Positions 21,341 through 30,226 of a DNA stretch of 64,000 bases are shown here, piece by piece. A program made the translations under genes and the position numbers. Below the pieces are notes generated by a model. The model was not told the DNA's origin. It saw nothing but the letters and a program-made list of their open reading frames with translations, and searched no databases. The DNA comes from Clostridium sp. DL-VIII (GTDB taxonomy: Bacteria; Bacillota; Clostridia; Clostridiales; Clostridiaceae), in NCBI RefSeq assembly GCF_000230835.1, contig NZ_CM001240.1, forward strand, positions 405,001 through 469,000, in the 5' to 3' direction. Position 1 is the stretch's first letter; each line of letters begins with the position of its first letter.

Positions 21341-22015
21341 ATGGTTAGTGCGATAGTATTAGCTGGAGGAAGAGGTAAGAGAATGGGAGCTGTTCAAAGC
21401 AAGCAATATATTGATTTGAATGGTAAGCCCATTCTTTATTACACTTTAAAACAGTTTATAATGAATAAATTGATTGATTATATTATTTTAGTAGTTCCGG
21501 AAGATGAAGTAAGTTACTGTAAAAACAAAGTTTTGAATAGATATGGTTTAAAAGTTGATAAACTAGTGGCTGGTGGCAAAGAAAGACAAGATTCTGTATA
21601 TAATGCCTTATCTCAGATGGAAAACTCCGATATAGTATTAATTCATGATGGAGCAAGGCCATTTGTTTCAGACAAGATAATAAATGATGCTGTTAAATAT
21701 GCAGAGATTTATAAAGCGGCAGCACCAGGAGTTATGCCTAAGGATACTATAAAAGTTAAAGGAGAAAATAATTTTTCTGTGGAGACATTAACAAGAAATA
21801 AGCTTGTGGCAATCCAGACCCCGCAGGCTTTTGAATTTAATTTAATATATGACTGTCATAAAGAAGTAAAAAAAAGAGGAATAGTTGTTACTGATGATAC
21901 TAGTGTGGTGGAATTTTTTGGAAATAAGGTATACATATATGAAGGAGACTATACAAATATAAAAATAACAACTCCGGAGGATTTGGCACTGGCAAAGCAT
22001 TTAGTGGGAAAATAG
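21341..22015 (+). CDS. ispD: 2-C-methyl-D-erythritol 4-phosphate cytidylyltransferase
   Basis: A 224-residue MEP-pathway enzyme that activates methylerythritol phosphate with CTP toward isoprenoids. The nucleotide loop is LAGGRGKRMG (7-16) with a downstream K-Q-Y. The VHDGARPF-type stretch appears as LIHDGARPFV, and there is a conserved TPQAF and a TDDTSVVE region. AAGGAG lies upstream. It is 20 bases after yacL, so co-transcribed. The usual partner ispF is not next to it. Confidence 0.95.
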   Translation: MVSAIVLAGGRGKRMGAVQSKQYIDLNGKPILYYTLKQFIMNKLIDYIILVVPEDEVSYCKNKVLNRYGLKVDKLVAGGKERQDSVYNALSQMENSDIVLIHDGARPFVSDKIINDAVKYAEIYKAAAPGVMPKDTIKVKGENNFSVETLTRNKLVAIQTPQAFEFNLIYDCHKEVKKRGIVVTDDTSVVEFFGNKVYIYEGDYTNIKITTPEDLALAKHLVGK

Positions 22016-22029
22016 CATAATGCTGAATA

Positions 22030-22058
22030 TTGACATGCGAAATTCAAGAAGTTATAAT
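22030..22058 (+). promoter_or_regulatory. proS T-box promoter
   Basis: TTGACA (22030-22035), a 17-base spacer and TATAAT (22053-22058): a full-consensus sigma-A promoter just before the T-box leader. Confidence 0.8.
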
Positions 22059-22085
22059 AAATTAAAATAAAATTAAATTTATAAA

Positions 22086-22285
22086 ACGATGATGAAGAAT
22101 AGTAGAGGTCGATTGTTAAGAGAAAAAGTCCCTAGGCTGAAAGACTTTTGAACAGACTTTGAACCAGCTTTTGAGTATAGGTAAAAACTATCGGTTTAAA
22201 ACCGTTAACATTATTAGAGAACAAATTTAGGTGGTACCGCGATAAAAGTTCGCCCTAATGTATAATATTAGGCGGGCTTTTTTTA
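22086..22285 (+). promoter_or_regulatory. T-box leader, proline-specific
   Basis: The T-box sequence AGGTGGTACCGCG (22229-22241) is followed by a terminator (CGCCCTAAT / ATTAGGCG then a T-run). Stem I carries AGTA near 22101 on its 5' side, and the 3' side reads GAACCA near 22161-22166. By the usual loop-E layout the specifier triplet would be CCA, a proline codon. Uncharged tRNA-Pro should pair with the specifier and the T-box, stabilise the antiterminator and allow transcription into proS about 155 bases downstream. Confidence 0.9.
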
Positions 22286-22439
22286 TTTAGAAAAATAAGT
22301 TCAATAATATTTACAAACTTTAAAATGTTTATCTGTATTATATAAAGACAGGTTAGTGAAAGTTTTATTAAATTATAATCGTTCAATGTAACAATCAACA
22401 GCTACTTAGCTAAAAAAGTATTTAGGAGGAAATATTACT

Positions 22440-24152
22440 ATGAAAATGTCTAATATGCTAATATCAACATTAAGAGAAGTGCCAGCTGAAGCAGAAATTG
22501 ATAGCCATAAACTTATGTTAAGAGCTGGAATGATAAGAAAAATGGCAGCTGGTGTATATAACTACATGCCAATTGGATTGAGAGCTCTAAAAAAAATAGA
22601 AGATATAGTTAGAGAAGAAATGAATGCAGCAGGTGCTCAAGAATTCTTAGCATCAGCTATTATTCCAGCAGAATTATGGCAAGAATCTGGCAGATGGGAT
22701 GCATATGGAGCAGAAATGTTTAGATTAAAAGATAGGGGAGAAAGAGATTTCTGTTTAGGACCAACTCATGAAGAAGTGTTTACTGACATTGCAAGAAACG
22801 AAATTAAGTCGTATAAGCAATTACCTCTTAATTTATACCAGATTCAAACTAAATACAGAGATGAACGTAGACCAAGATTTGGAGTTATGAGATCTAGAGA
22901 GTTTGTTATGAAGGATGCATATAGCTTTGATAAAGATCAAGAGGGATTGGATCTAGCATATGATAAAATGCATGATGCTTATGTTAAGATATTTAATAGA
23001 TGCGGCCTAGATGCTAAATGTGTTGCAGCAGATTCAGGAGCTATTGGAGGAGCCAATTCAGCGGAATTTATGGTTAAATCGGAAGTTGGTGAAGATGATG
23101 TAGTATTCTGCAGTGAATGTGATTATGCAGCTAATATTGAAAAGGCATCATCTCCTGCTGAAAAAGAAGAGAGACAGGAGTTAATGGAAGTAGAAAAGAT
23201 AGCAACTCCTAATAGTAGAGGAATAGAAGAGGTATCAGAATTCTTAAATATATCACCTAAAAAAACAGTTAAAGCTCTATTATATAATGTTGATGGAAAG
23301 ATTGTTGCTGTATTTGTGAGAGGAGATAGAGAGGTTAATGAAGTTAAGGTTGCAAATGCTTCAAATGCTTCTGGAGATATAGAAATGGCTTCTCGTGAAG
23401 AATATATAAAGGCAACTGGATGTGATATCGGGTTTGCGGGACCTGTAGGAATAAAGGCAGATTTAATATTGGTAGATGAAGAAGTTACAAATATGTACAA
23501 TTTTGTAGCAGGAGCAAATGAAACAGGATATCACTTAAAAAATTTAAATTATAAAAGAGATTTTGAAGGAACAATCGGAGATTTTAGAAATGTAACTGAG
23601 GGTCAAAAATGTCCAGTTTGTGGGGGAAAGGTTACTATTGCAAGAGGAACCGAAGTTGGCCATATATTTAAACTTGGAACAAAATATTCAGAAGCAATGA
23701 ATGCTAAATTTATAGATGAAGATGGTAAAGAAAAACCATTCATAATGGGATGCTATGGAATTGGTGTTACAAGAACAATGGCATCTATAATTGAACAACA
23801 TCATGATGAAAATGGAATAATATGGCCATTGTCAGTTGCTCCATACCATGTTTCAGTAATTCCTGTAAATGTCAAAGACGAAGAACAAACAAGGATAGCA
23901 AATGAACTTTATGAAGAATTAATCAATATGGGCATAGAAGCTCTTTTAGATGATAGAAATGAGAGAGCTGGAGTGAAGTTTAAAGATTCGGAATTGATGG
24001 GTATACCAATGAGAGTAACTGTAGGAAAGAAAATCAATGATGGAGAAGTTGAATTTAAACTTAGAGATAGTGAAATGGAAGTAATCAAAATAAGTGATGT
24101 TTGTAATATAATAAAGGGTGAATTTGAAAAGAATGATATCAAACTAAGATAA
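22440..24152 (+). CDS. proS: Prolyl-tRNA synthetase
   Basis: A 570-residue bacterial-type ProRS. The class II catalytic core includes GPTHEE and the motif 2 stretch [13 protein letters not shown] long insertion (about 230-400) is the Cys-tRNA/Ala-tRNA editing INS domain, then motif 3 GCYGIGVTR and a C-terminal anticodon-binding domain. AGGAGG lies upstream of ATG 22440. Expression is under the proline T-box. It occupies the place where Bacillus has ispF, gltX and cysE. Confidence 0.96.
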   Translation: MKMSNMLISTLREVPAEAEIDSHKLMLRAGMIRKMAAGVYNYMPIGLRALKKIEDIVREEMNAAGAQEFLASAIIPAELWQESGRWDAYGAEMFRLKDRGERDFCLGPTHEEVFTDIARNEIKSYKQLPLNLYQIQTKYRDERRPRFGVMRSREFVMKDAYSFDKDQEGLDLAYDKMHDAYVKIFNRCGLDAKCVAADSGAIGGANSAEFMVKSEVGEDDVVFCSECDYAANIEKASSPAEKEERQELMEVEKIATPNSRGIEEVSEFLNISPKKTVKALLYNVDGKIVAVFVRGDREVNEVKVANASNASGDIEMASREEYIKATGCDIGFAGPVGIKADLILVDEEVTNMYNFVAGANETGYHLKNLNYKRDFEGTIGDFRNVTEGQKCPVCGGKVTIARGTEVGHIFKLGTKYSEAMNAKFIDEDGKEKPFIMGCYGIGVTRTMASIIEQHHDENGIIWPLSVAPYHVSVIPVNVKDEEQTRIANELYEELINMGIEALLDDRNERAGVKFKDSELMGIPMRVTVGKKINDGEVEFKLRDSEMEVIKISDVCNIIKGEFEKNDIKLR

Positions 24153-24169
24153 TTTTAGGAGGTCAGATG

Positions 24170-25570
24170 ATGAGGATATATAATACTTTAACTAAGCAAA
24201 AAGAAGAATTTATCCCTATTACTTCAGGTGAGGTAAAAATGTATGTCTGCGGACCTACTGTCTATAATTTTTTTCATATAGGTAATGGAAGAACGTTTAT
24301 TGTTTTTGATACAATTAGAAGATATTTAGAGTATAGAGGATACAAGGTTACTTTTATTCAAAACTTTACTGACATAGATGATAAGATGATTAATAAAGCT
24401 AATGATGAAGGTATTACAGTAAAGGAGCTTGGAGATAAATATATAAAAGAATATTATCAAGATGCAGATGCACTTAAGATTGAAAGAGCTACTGTTAATC
24501 CTAGAGCCACAGAGTATATTAATGACATAATAAAGTTCATCGAGCAGCTTATTAAAAATGGATTTGCATATGAAATAGATGGAGATGTCTATTATAGTAC
24601 AAAAAAATTTACTAACTATGGAAAACTAGGTGGTCAAAACTTGGATGACCTTCAAGTGGGTGCTAGAATATCCGTTGATGAGAGAAAAAGAGATCCAATG
24701 GATTTTGCAGTCTGGAAAGCGAAGAAACCTGGGGAACCAGCATGGGAAAGTCCTTGGGGACTTGGAAGACCAGGATGGCACATAGAATGTTCATGTATGG
24801 CTAAAAAGCTTTTAGGAGACACAATTGATATTCACGCAGGTGGAATGGATTTAAAGTTCCCACATCATGAAAATGAAATAGCTCAAAGTGAAGCGGTTAC
24901 TGGTAAGCCTTTTGCTCATTATTGGATGCATGCAGCATTTGTTAATGTGGATAACAAGAAAATGTCAAAGTCATTAAACAACTTTTTTACTGCTAGAGAA
25001 ATTCTTGAAGAATATGATGCAGATGCTATTAGGTTTTTAATGCTATCAGGGCATTATAGAATTCAAATAAATTTCACAAAAGAATTATTGGACTCAGCAA
25101 AATCATCAATAGAACGATTATATAATTGCATAAATAATCTCGAAAATTTAAAAAATGAAGTTAGTAAGAAAACATTGGATGATAAGGAAAGAGAGTATTT
25201 AAAATCTTTGGATAAATATAGAGAAAACTTCATTGAAAAAATGGATGATGATTTTAATACTGCAGATGCTATTTCAGTACTATTTGATTTGGCTAAAGAC
25301 CTTAATAACAATATTAATATTAGTTCATCTTCAGAATTGTGTGAAAAGGCAGAAGCTTTAATGAGGGAATTAGCGAATCCACTTGGAATTCTTCAAAATC
25401 ATATGGAGAAGGACTTGGAGAGTGAAATTCAGGAGCTTATTGATAAGAGGCAGCAAGCAAGAAAAGATAGAGATTTTGCGTTAGCTGATAAGATTAGAGA
25501 CGATTTAAAGAGTAGAAATATAGTTTTAGAAGATACACCTCAAGGAGTTAGATGGAAAAAGATTGATTAA
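24170..25570 (+). CDS. cysS: Cysteinyl-tRNA synthetase
   Basis: A 466-467 residue class I synthetase. The HIGH-type signature is HIGN (about 36-39), the zinc-binding CGPTVYN starts just before it, zinc ligands continue in HIECS and the [15 protein letters not shown] segment, and KMSKS lies at about 264-268. Two ATGs (24167, 24170) follow AGGAGG, and the second has better spacing. It is 17 bases after proS, so both are expected under the same T-box. Confidence 0.95.
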   Translation: MRIYNTLTKQKEEFIPITSGEVKMYVCGPTVYNFFHIGNGRTFIVFDTIRRYLEYRGYKVTFIQNFTDIDDKMINKANDEGITVKELGDKYIKEYYQDADALKIERATVNPRATEYINDIIKFIEQLIKNGFAYEIDGDVYYSTKKFTNYGKLGGQNLDDLQVGARISVDERKRDPMDFAVWKAKKPGEPAWESPWGLGRPGWHIECSCMAKKLLGDTIDIHAGGMDLKFPHHENEIAQSEAVTGKPFAHYWMHAAFVNVDNKKMSKSLNNFFTAREILEEYDADAIRFLMLSGHYRIQINFTKELLDSAKSSIERLYNCINNLENLKNEVSKKTLDDKEREYLKSLDKYRENFIEKMDDDFNTADAISVLFDLAKDLNNNINISSSSELCEKAEALMRELANPLGILQNHMEKDLESEIQELIDKRQQARKDRDFALADKIRDDLKSRNIVLEDTPQGVRWKKID

Positions 25571-25573
25571 TTA

Positions 25574-25605
25574 AAATAAGGGCTGCGAGTTTGCAGCCCT
25601 TATTT
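25574..25605 (+). terminator. Hairpin between cysS and mrnC (weak terminator or attenuator)
   Basis: A perfect 13-bp stem (25574-25586 with 25593-25605, six-base loop) with only a short T-rich right arm and no following T-run. The ribosome binding site of mrnC (AAAGGAG) begins right after it. It may cause partial termination or serve as an RNA processing or protective hairpin. Confidence 0.5.
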
Positions 25606-25620
25606 AAAAGGAGAATTATA

Positions 25621-26034
25621 ATGTTAAACGACTTAAGAATAAGAGAATTTTCAAAAGAAGAAGCAAGAATGCTAAATCCACTTCAGTTGGCATTAATAGG
25701 AGATGGAGTGTTTGAAGTCTTTATTAGAAATTTTATTTTAATGAAAAACACGGCATTATCTGCCAATAAAGTGCATGTTAAGGCTATTGGATATGTTAAG
25801 GCGAAGAGTCAGGCGTGTATAATGCATGAAATAGAAGAACTATTAGAAGAGGAAGAAGAGGCTATTTATAAAAGAGGGAGAAATGCTAAGTCGCCTACAG
25901 TTCCTAAGAATGCAGATGTAAGAGATTACAGGATGGCAACAGGTTTTGAAGCATTAGTAGGATATTTATATTTAATAGGAAATAAAGAGAGATTAGAATT
26001 TATATTTAAGAAAAGTATTGAAGTTATTAAATAG
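25621..26034 (+). CDS. mrnC: Mini-ribonuclease III
   Basis: A 137-residue dimeric RNase III catalytic domain without a dsRNA-binding domain, which in Bacillus matures 23S rRNA ends. Signature acidic segments are ALIGDGVFEVFIR and the second helix FEALVGYLYLIG. The start ATG 25621 has AAAGGAG upstream; a 30-base longer frame would start inside the preceding hairpin. Order cysS-mrnC-rlmB-yacP-sigH matches Bacillus. Confidence 0.94.
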   Translation: MLNDLRIREFSKEEARMLNPLQLALIGDGVFEVFIRNFILMKNTALSANKVHVKAIGYVKAKSQACIMHEIEELLEEEEEAIYKRGRNAKSPTVPKNADVRDYRMATGFEALVGYLYLIGNKERLEFIFKKSIEVIK

Positions 26035-26063
26035 TCCGATAATTATGACAAGGAGGAATTGTA

Positions 26064-26933
26064 ATGCAAGGGAAAACATTTAATTCAAAAAGCCGATTCA
26101 GTAAATCTGAAAAAAAGGAAGATAAATTTGAAGTGAAAAATGGCAATGATAACAAGAAAAGTAATAAAGATGAAAAAGGAAATACTGAAGTGCAGGAAAG
26201 AGAAGATATAGTTATTGGAAGGAATGCGGTAATTGAAGCGTTAAAAGGAGATAGAACTATTGAAACCTTATACATAGCAAATGGCAAATTAGAGGGATCC
26301 ATAAATGCAATTGTTAGCCTAGCAAAAGAGAAGAGAATTATACTTAAAGAAGTAGATAAAAGAAAGCTTGATTTAATGTGTGGGGGAGAAAATCATCAAG
26401 GGGTAATAGCAAAGGTAAGTCCTTATAAATATTCAGAAGTATCCGATATTTTAGATTTAGCAGAAGAAAGAAATGAAGCACCATTTATTGTTATATTAGA
26501 TGAGGTTGAAGATCCTCATAATTTGGGCTCTATTGTGAGAACTGCTGAATTATTTGGAGTTCATGGAATAATAATCCCTAAAAGAAGGAGCGCTTCTGTA
26601 AGTACCACTGTATACAAATCTTCAGTTGGTGCGATAGAGCATGTAAAAATAGCAAAAGTAACAAATTTAAATTCAACAATAGAGGAATTAAAACAAAAAG
26701 GTATTTGGGTTTACGGAGCGGATATAAGAGCAAAAGAGTATAGTTATCAGATAGATTTTAGTGGTCCTTGTGCAGTTATAATTGGAAATGAAGGGCGTGG
26801 GATTTCTAAGTTAACAGTGCAGAAATGCGACAAATTAATAAAAATACCGATGGTAGGAAAGATTAACTCTTTGAATGCTTCAGTAGCTGGTGGTATAATT
26901 ATGTATGAGGTTTTAAAAGGACGATTAAAATAG
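26064..26933 (+). CDS. rlmB: 23S rRNA (guanosine-2'-O-)-methyltransferase RlmB family
   Basis: A 289-residue SPOUT methyltransferase. Residues about 1-45 are a Lys/Glu/Asn-rich low-complexity extension. The substrate-binding L30e-like domain begins at IGRNAVIEAL, and the knotted catalytic domain has NLGSIVRTAE, IGNEGRG and LNASVAGGI. It uses S-adenosylmethionine to methylate rRNA; the exact base is assigned by homology. AAGGAGG lies eight bases upstream. Confidence 0.94.
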   Translation: MQGKTFNSKSRFSKSEKKEDKFEVKNGNDNKKSNKDEKGNTEVQEREDIVIGRNAVIEALKGDRTIETLYIANGKLEGSINAIVSLAKEKRIILKEVDKRKLDLMCGGENHQGVIAKVSPYKYSEVSDILDLAEERNEAPFIVILDEVEDPHNLGSIVRTAELFGVHGIIIPKRRSASVSTTVYKSSVGAIEHVKIAKVTNLNSTIEELKQKGIWVYGADIRAKEYSYQIDFSGPCAVIIGNEGRGISKLTVQKCDKLIKIPMVGKINSLNASVAGGIIMYEVLKGRLK

Positions 26934-26946
26934 AAAGAGGTATATA

Positions 26947-27459
26947 GTGAAAACTATTTTTGTGGATGGATATAATGTTATAAATAGCTGGCCGGATTTA
27001 AAGCGAAATAAAGACTCTAGTTTCGAAGGAGCACGGCAAACGTTGATAGATAAATTACATAATTATGGTGTTTTCAAAGCTTGTAATATAATTGTAGTAT
27101 TTGATGCACATAAAGTTGCTGGAAGCCTTGAAAAGAAAGAGGAAGTAAATAAGCATGTATCGGTGGTCTTTACAAAAGATGGAGAGACTGCAGACAGTTA
27201 TATTGAAAAGAAGGTAAATGCTTTAGGCCGGAAGTACGAAATAGTTGTTGTTACATCGGATAATTTAGAACAACAAACTGTTTTTCAGCGTGGTGCAGTT
27301 AGAATGTCCTCCATAGAGTTTTATAATGAGATTTTAAAAGTAGAAAAGTCTATAAGGATTAAAACAGATAAAAATAGAAGTTCACATAAAAATAGTATTG
27401 GTGATAATTTAGATGATGATATAGCCAAGGTGTTGGAAGAAATTAGAAGAGGCAAGTAA
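26947..27459 (+). CDS. yacP: NYN/PIN-like ribonuclease YacP (Rae1 family)
   Basis: A 170-residue NYN-domain protein: VDGYNVINSW near the N-terminus, VVFDAH, the acidic segment DGETADSYIEK, and VVTSDN. In Bacillus the orthologue Rae1 enters the ribosomal A site and cleaves certain mRNAs. The last 40 residues are basic and probably disordered. It begins with GTG after AAAGAGG, 13 bases after rlmB. Confidence 0.9.
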   Translation: MKTIFVDGYNVINSWPDLKRNKDSSFEGARQTLIDKLHNYGVFKACNIIVVFDAHKVAGSLEKKEEVNKHVSVVFTKDGETADSYIEKKVNALGRKYEIVVVTSDNLEQQTVFQRGAVRMSSIEFYNEILKVEKSIRIKTDKNRSSHKNSIGDNLDDDIAKVLEEIRRGK

Positions 27460-27465
27460 ATCCGG

Positions 27466-27495
27466 TTGACGAATTTAATTTTACTAAGGTATAAT
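27466..27495 (+). promoter_or_regulatory. sigH promoter (sigma-A type)
   Basis: TTGACG (27466-27471), an 18-base spacer and TATAAT (27490-27495), about 24 bases before the sigH ATG. Confidence 0.7.
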
Positions 27496-27518
27496 TGTTT
27501 AAATAAGTAGTCAGTTTA

Positions 27519-28166
27519 ATGCAGAAGAGAGTTGAGAGTAAGCAATTGAAAGTTTTTTTGGATTTCAAGGATAAATCAGACGAAAAAATTGTTGAGGAAG
27601 CTAAGAATGGGAATAACAGAGCACAGGAATATTTGATTTCTAAATATGAGAATTTTGTAAAGTCAAAGGCTAAGTCATACTTTTTAATTGGAGCAGACAA
27701 GGAAGATATTTATCAAGAAGGAATGATAGGTTTGTATAAGGCTATCAGAGATTTTAATTCTGAAAAATCTACATCTTTTAAAGCCTTTGCAGAAATATGT
27801 GTGATTAGACAAATTATAACTGCAATAAAAACAGCTACTAGACAAAAGCATATTCCATTAAATACTTATGTGTCTTTAAATAAGCCAATATATGAAGAAG
27901 AATCTGAACGAACTCTGTTAGATGTATTAGCAGGACTTAAAATTTCAGATCCAGAAGAGTTAATGATAAGTAAAGAGCAAATGGATTATATTGAGGAAAA
28001 GATTTCAAAGGTATTATCTGATTTAGAGTTAGAAGTGCTTACATCGTATTTAGATGGCAAATCATATCAGGAAATTGCAAGTGATTTGGAAAGGCATTCG
28101 AAGTCTATTGATAATGCATTGCAAAGAGTTAAAAGAAAATTAGAAAAATGCCTTGATTTAAAGTGA
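27519..28166 (+). CDS. sigH: RNA polymerase sigma-H factor
   Basis: A 215-residue sigma-70-family factor of the sigma-H type, which drives early sporulation and stationary-phase genes. Region 2 contains NGNNRAQEYLISKYENFVKS and the core-binding DIYQEGMIGLYKAI. Region 4 has the helix-turn-helix SYQEIASDLERHSKSIDNALQRVKRKL. It is next to tRNA-Thr and tuf; in Bacillus sigH is followed by rpmG-secE-nusG, so the tRNA and tuf are an insertion here. The first ATG lacks a strong binding site, so the start is uncertain by some codons. Confidence 0.93.
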   Translation: MQKRVESKQLKVFLDFKDKSDEKIVEEAKNGNNRAQEYLISKYENFVKSKAKSYFLIGADKEDIYQEGMIGLYKAIRDFNSEKSTSFKAFAEICVIRQIITAIKTATRQKHIPLNTYVSLNKPIYEEESERTLLDVLAGLKISDPEELMISKEQMDYIEEKISKVLSDLELEVLTSYLDGKSYQEIASDLERHSKSIDNALQRVKRKLEKCLDLK

Positions 28167-28175
28167 AAATGCATA

Positions 28176-28204
28176 TTGACAAATAAAAAGAATAATAGTA
28201 AACT
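28176..28204 (+). promoter_or_regulatory. tRNA-Thr / tuf promoter
   Basis: TTGACA (28176-28181), a 17-base spacer and TAAACT (28199-28204), about 40 bases before tRNA-Thr. Confidence 0.6.
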
Positions 28205-28243
28205 TTATAATTGGTATATCAAAGAACATAACAAATTTTGAAC

Positions 28244-28319
28244 GCTCACATAGCTCAGTCGGTAGAGCGTCACCTTGGTAAGGTGGAGGTCGTCGGTTCA
28301 ATCCCGATTGTGAGCTCCA
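28244..28319 (+). tRNA. tRNA-Thr (GGT)
   Basis: A 76-nt cloverleaf with acceptor GCTCACA/TGTGAGC, anticodon loop TTGGTAA (anticodon GGT), TTCAATC T-loop and encoded CCA. There is no terminator between it and tuf 64 bases downstream, so the two are likely co-transcribed. Confidence 0.97.
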
Positions 28320-28383
28320 AATAATAAAAATAAAAAACACTAGGCCAAGTTTATTACAAGATAATAAAGGGAGGAAAATTATA

Positions 28384-29577
28384 ATGGCAAAAGCAAAGTA
28401 TGAAAGAAGTAAGCCACACGTTAATATTGGAACAATAGGTCATGTAGACCATGGTAAGACAACATTAACAGCAGCAATCACAACAGTATTAGCAAATAAA
28501 GGATTTGCAGAAGCATTTAACTATGCAGATATTGATAAGGCTCCAGAAGAAAAAGAAAGAGGAATCACAATCAATACAGCGCACGTTGAATATCAAACAG
28601 AAAACAGACATTATGCGCACGTTGACTGTCCAGGGCATGCTGACTATGTTAAGAACATGATTACAGGAGCAGCACAAATGGATGGAGCAATCTTAGTTGT
28701 ATCAGCAGCAGATGGTCCAATGCCACAAACAAGAGAACATATACTATTAGGATCAAGAGTAGGAATCCAATATATAGTAGTATTCTTAAATAAAGCAGAT
28801 ATGGTAGATGATCCAGAATTATTAGAATTAGTTGAAATGGAAGTAAGAGAATTATTAAGTGAATATGACTTCCCAGGAGATGATATTCCAGTAATAACAG
28901 GATCAGCATTAAAAGCATTAGAAAACCCAACAGATGAAGAAGCAATTAAGCCAATAATGGACTTAATGGAAGCAGTAGATAGCTATATCCCAACTCCAGA
29001 AAGAGCAACAGATAAAGCATTCTTAATGCCAATCGAAGATGTCTTCACAATTACAGGAAGAGGAACAGTTGCAACAGGAAGAGTTGAAGCTGGAGTACTT
29101 CATGTAGGAGACGAAGTAGAAATCGTTGGATTAACAGAAGAAAAGAAGAAGGTTGTAGTAACTGGAATCGAAATGTTCAGAAAGTTATTGGACGAAGCGC
29201 AAGCAGGAGATAATATCGGAGCATTATTAAGAGGTGTACAAAGAGCAGATATCGAAAGAGGTCAAGTATTAGCAGTGCCAAATTCAGTACATCCACACAC
29301 TAAGTTTGTAGGTCAAGTATACGTACTTAAAAAAGAAGAAGGTGGAAGACATACACCATTCTTTGATGGATATAGACCACAATTCTATTTCAGAACAACA
29401 GACGTTACAGGATCAATCAAATTACCAGATGGAATGGAAATGGTAATGCCTGGAGATCATATCGACATGAATGTTGAATTAATCACGCCAATAGCAATGG
29501 ATGAAGGATTAAGATTCGCTATCAGAGAAGGTGGAAGAACTGTAGGTTCTGGAGTTGTTACTAAGATAGTAGAATAA
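28384..29577 (+). CDS. tufA: Elongation factor Tu, copy 1
   Basis: A 397-residue GTPase delivering aminoacyl-tRNA to the ribosome. G1 GHVDHGKT, switch [14 protein letters not shown]3 DCPGHADY, G4 NKADM, and the C-terminal tRNA-binding barrels. GGGAGG lies before ATG. It is nearly identical to the second copy at 44312: about nine base differences and one residue (Ala288 here, Thr there). It is transcribed with tRNA-Thr and ends in its own hairpin. Confidence 0.98.
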   Translation: MAKAKYERSKPHVNIGTIGHVDHGKTTLTAAITTVLANKGFAEAFNYADIDKAPEEKERGITINTAHVEYQTENRHYAHVDCPGHADYVKNMITGAAQMDGAILVVSAADGPMPQTREHILLGSRVGIQYIVVFLNKADMVDDPELLELVEMEVRELLSEYDFPGDDIPVITGSALKALENPTDEEAIKPIMDLMEAVDSYIPTPERATDKAFLMPIEDVFTITGRGTVATGRVEAGVLHVGDEVEIVGLTEEKKKVVVTGIEMFRKLLDEAQAGDNIGALLRGVQRADIERGQVLAVPNSVHPHTKFVGQVYVLKKEEGGRHTPFFDGYRPQFYFRTTDVTGSIKLPDGMEMVMPGDHIDMNVELITPIAMDEGLRFAIREGGRTVGSGVVTKIVE

Positions 29578-29593
29578 TAAAAGTTTAATGTAT

Positions 29594-29625
29594 GGGACTA
29601 AGTTTATTAACTTAGTCCTATTTAA
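29594..29625 (+). terminator. tuf copy 1 terminator
   Basis: A 10-bp stem (GGGACTAAGT with ACTTAGTCCT, one G-U) with a six-base loop and a short T-rich tail, about 17 bases after the tuf stop. Confidence 0.6.
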
Positions 29626-29632
29626 AGGATAA

Positions 29633-29661
29633 TTGACAACTTAAATATTCTATGATATTGT
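29633..29661 (+). promoter_or_regulatory. rpmG-secE-nusG promoter
   Basis: TTGACA (29633-29638), a 17-base spacer and TATTGT (29656-29661), about 95 bases before rpmG. The -10 box is imperfect. Confidence 0.5.
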
Positions 29662-29755
29662 ATAAAAGTGACATTTTAAGCTATGCAAATTAGTAAAGAA
29701 TAAGAAATTAAATTTCTTGTTTAATATATATGAAAAAAACTGGAGGTGCACAATC

Positions 29756-29905
29756 ATGAGAACAAAAGTAACTTTAGCATGCACAGAGTGTAAACAAAGA
29801 AATTATGATTCAATGAAAAACAAAAAAAATGATCCAGATAGATTAGAAATGAAAAAGTATTGTAAATTCTGTAAAAAGCACACTCTTCATAGAGAAACTA
29901 AATAA
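29756..29905 (+). CDS. rpmG: 50S ribosomal protein L33
   Basis: A 49-residue L33 of the zinc-binding type, with C-x2-C pairs CTEC and CKFC. ATG 29756 has TGGAGGTG eight bases upstream; the longer frame starting at 29717 has no such site. First gene of the rpmG-secE-nusG group. Confidence 0.96.
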   Translation: MRTKVTLACTECKQRNYDSMKNKKNDPDRLEMKKYCKFCKKHTLHRETK

Positions 29906-29953
29906 TCAGCTGCTGTAATGACATATAGTTATTAAAAATAAGGATGTGAAGAT

Positions 29954-30184
29954 ATGTCAGTAAAAGATAATGTGAAAACTGAAAAAGCTGTTAAAGGTAA
30001 TGGCTTAGTTAGTTTTTTTAAAGATGTTAAGGCAGAGATAAAAAAAATAACTTGGCCTTCAAAAGATGAGACGAAAAAAGCTTTTGTTGCAGTTATGGTA
30101 TTCACACTAATGTATACTATATTAGTTGGTGGAATGGATTCTATTTTCGAGAAACTCCTCCAAGCGATTTTAAAATTGAAGTAA
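29954..30184 (+). CDS. secE: Preprotein translocase subunit SecE
   Basis: A 76-residue single-span SecE. The conserved amphipathic segment is FFKDVKAEIKKITWPSKDET, followed by one membrane helix (VAVMVFTLMYTILVGGMDSIF). It clamps the SecY channel, which is encoded at 55218. It is followed by nusG, as is usual. Confidence 0.95.
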   Translation: MSVKDNVKTEKAVKGNGLVSFFKDVKAEIKKITWPSKDETKKAFVAVMVFTLMYTILVGGMDSIFEKLLQAILKLK

Positions 30185-30186
30185 AA

Positions 30187-30226
30187 GGGAGGTTTGGTGA
30201 TTTATTAATATCACCTGATAAGTATG
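30187..30226 (+). promoter_or_regulatory. Split ribosome binding site of nusG with intervening hairpin
   Basis: The only strong Shine-Dalgarno, GGGAGG (30187-30192), lies 31 bases before the nusG ATG. Between them GGTGAT (30196-30201) can pair with ATCACC (30210-30215). Folding this hairpin would reduce the effective spacing to about 11 bases. An in-frame stop (TAA) upstream of the ATG rules out an earlier start near the site. Confidence 0.6.

Noticed and set aside
21341..22439. ispF expected after ispD
   Set aside because: The interval after ispD contains only the T-box region; ispF is simply elsewhere and no fusion is present because ispD has normal length.
28489..28945. Reverse-strand frames repeated in both tuf genes (also at 44417-44873)
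   Set aside because: They are antisense shadows of the conserved tuf coding sequence with Leu-rich low-complexity translations and no start signals.
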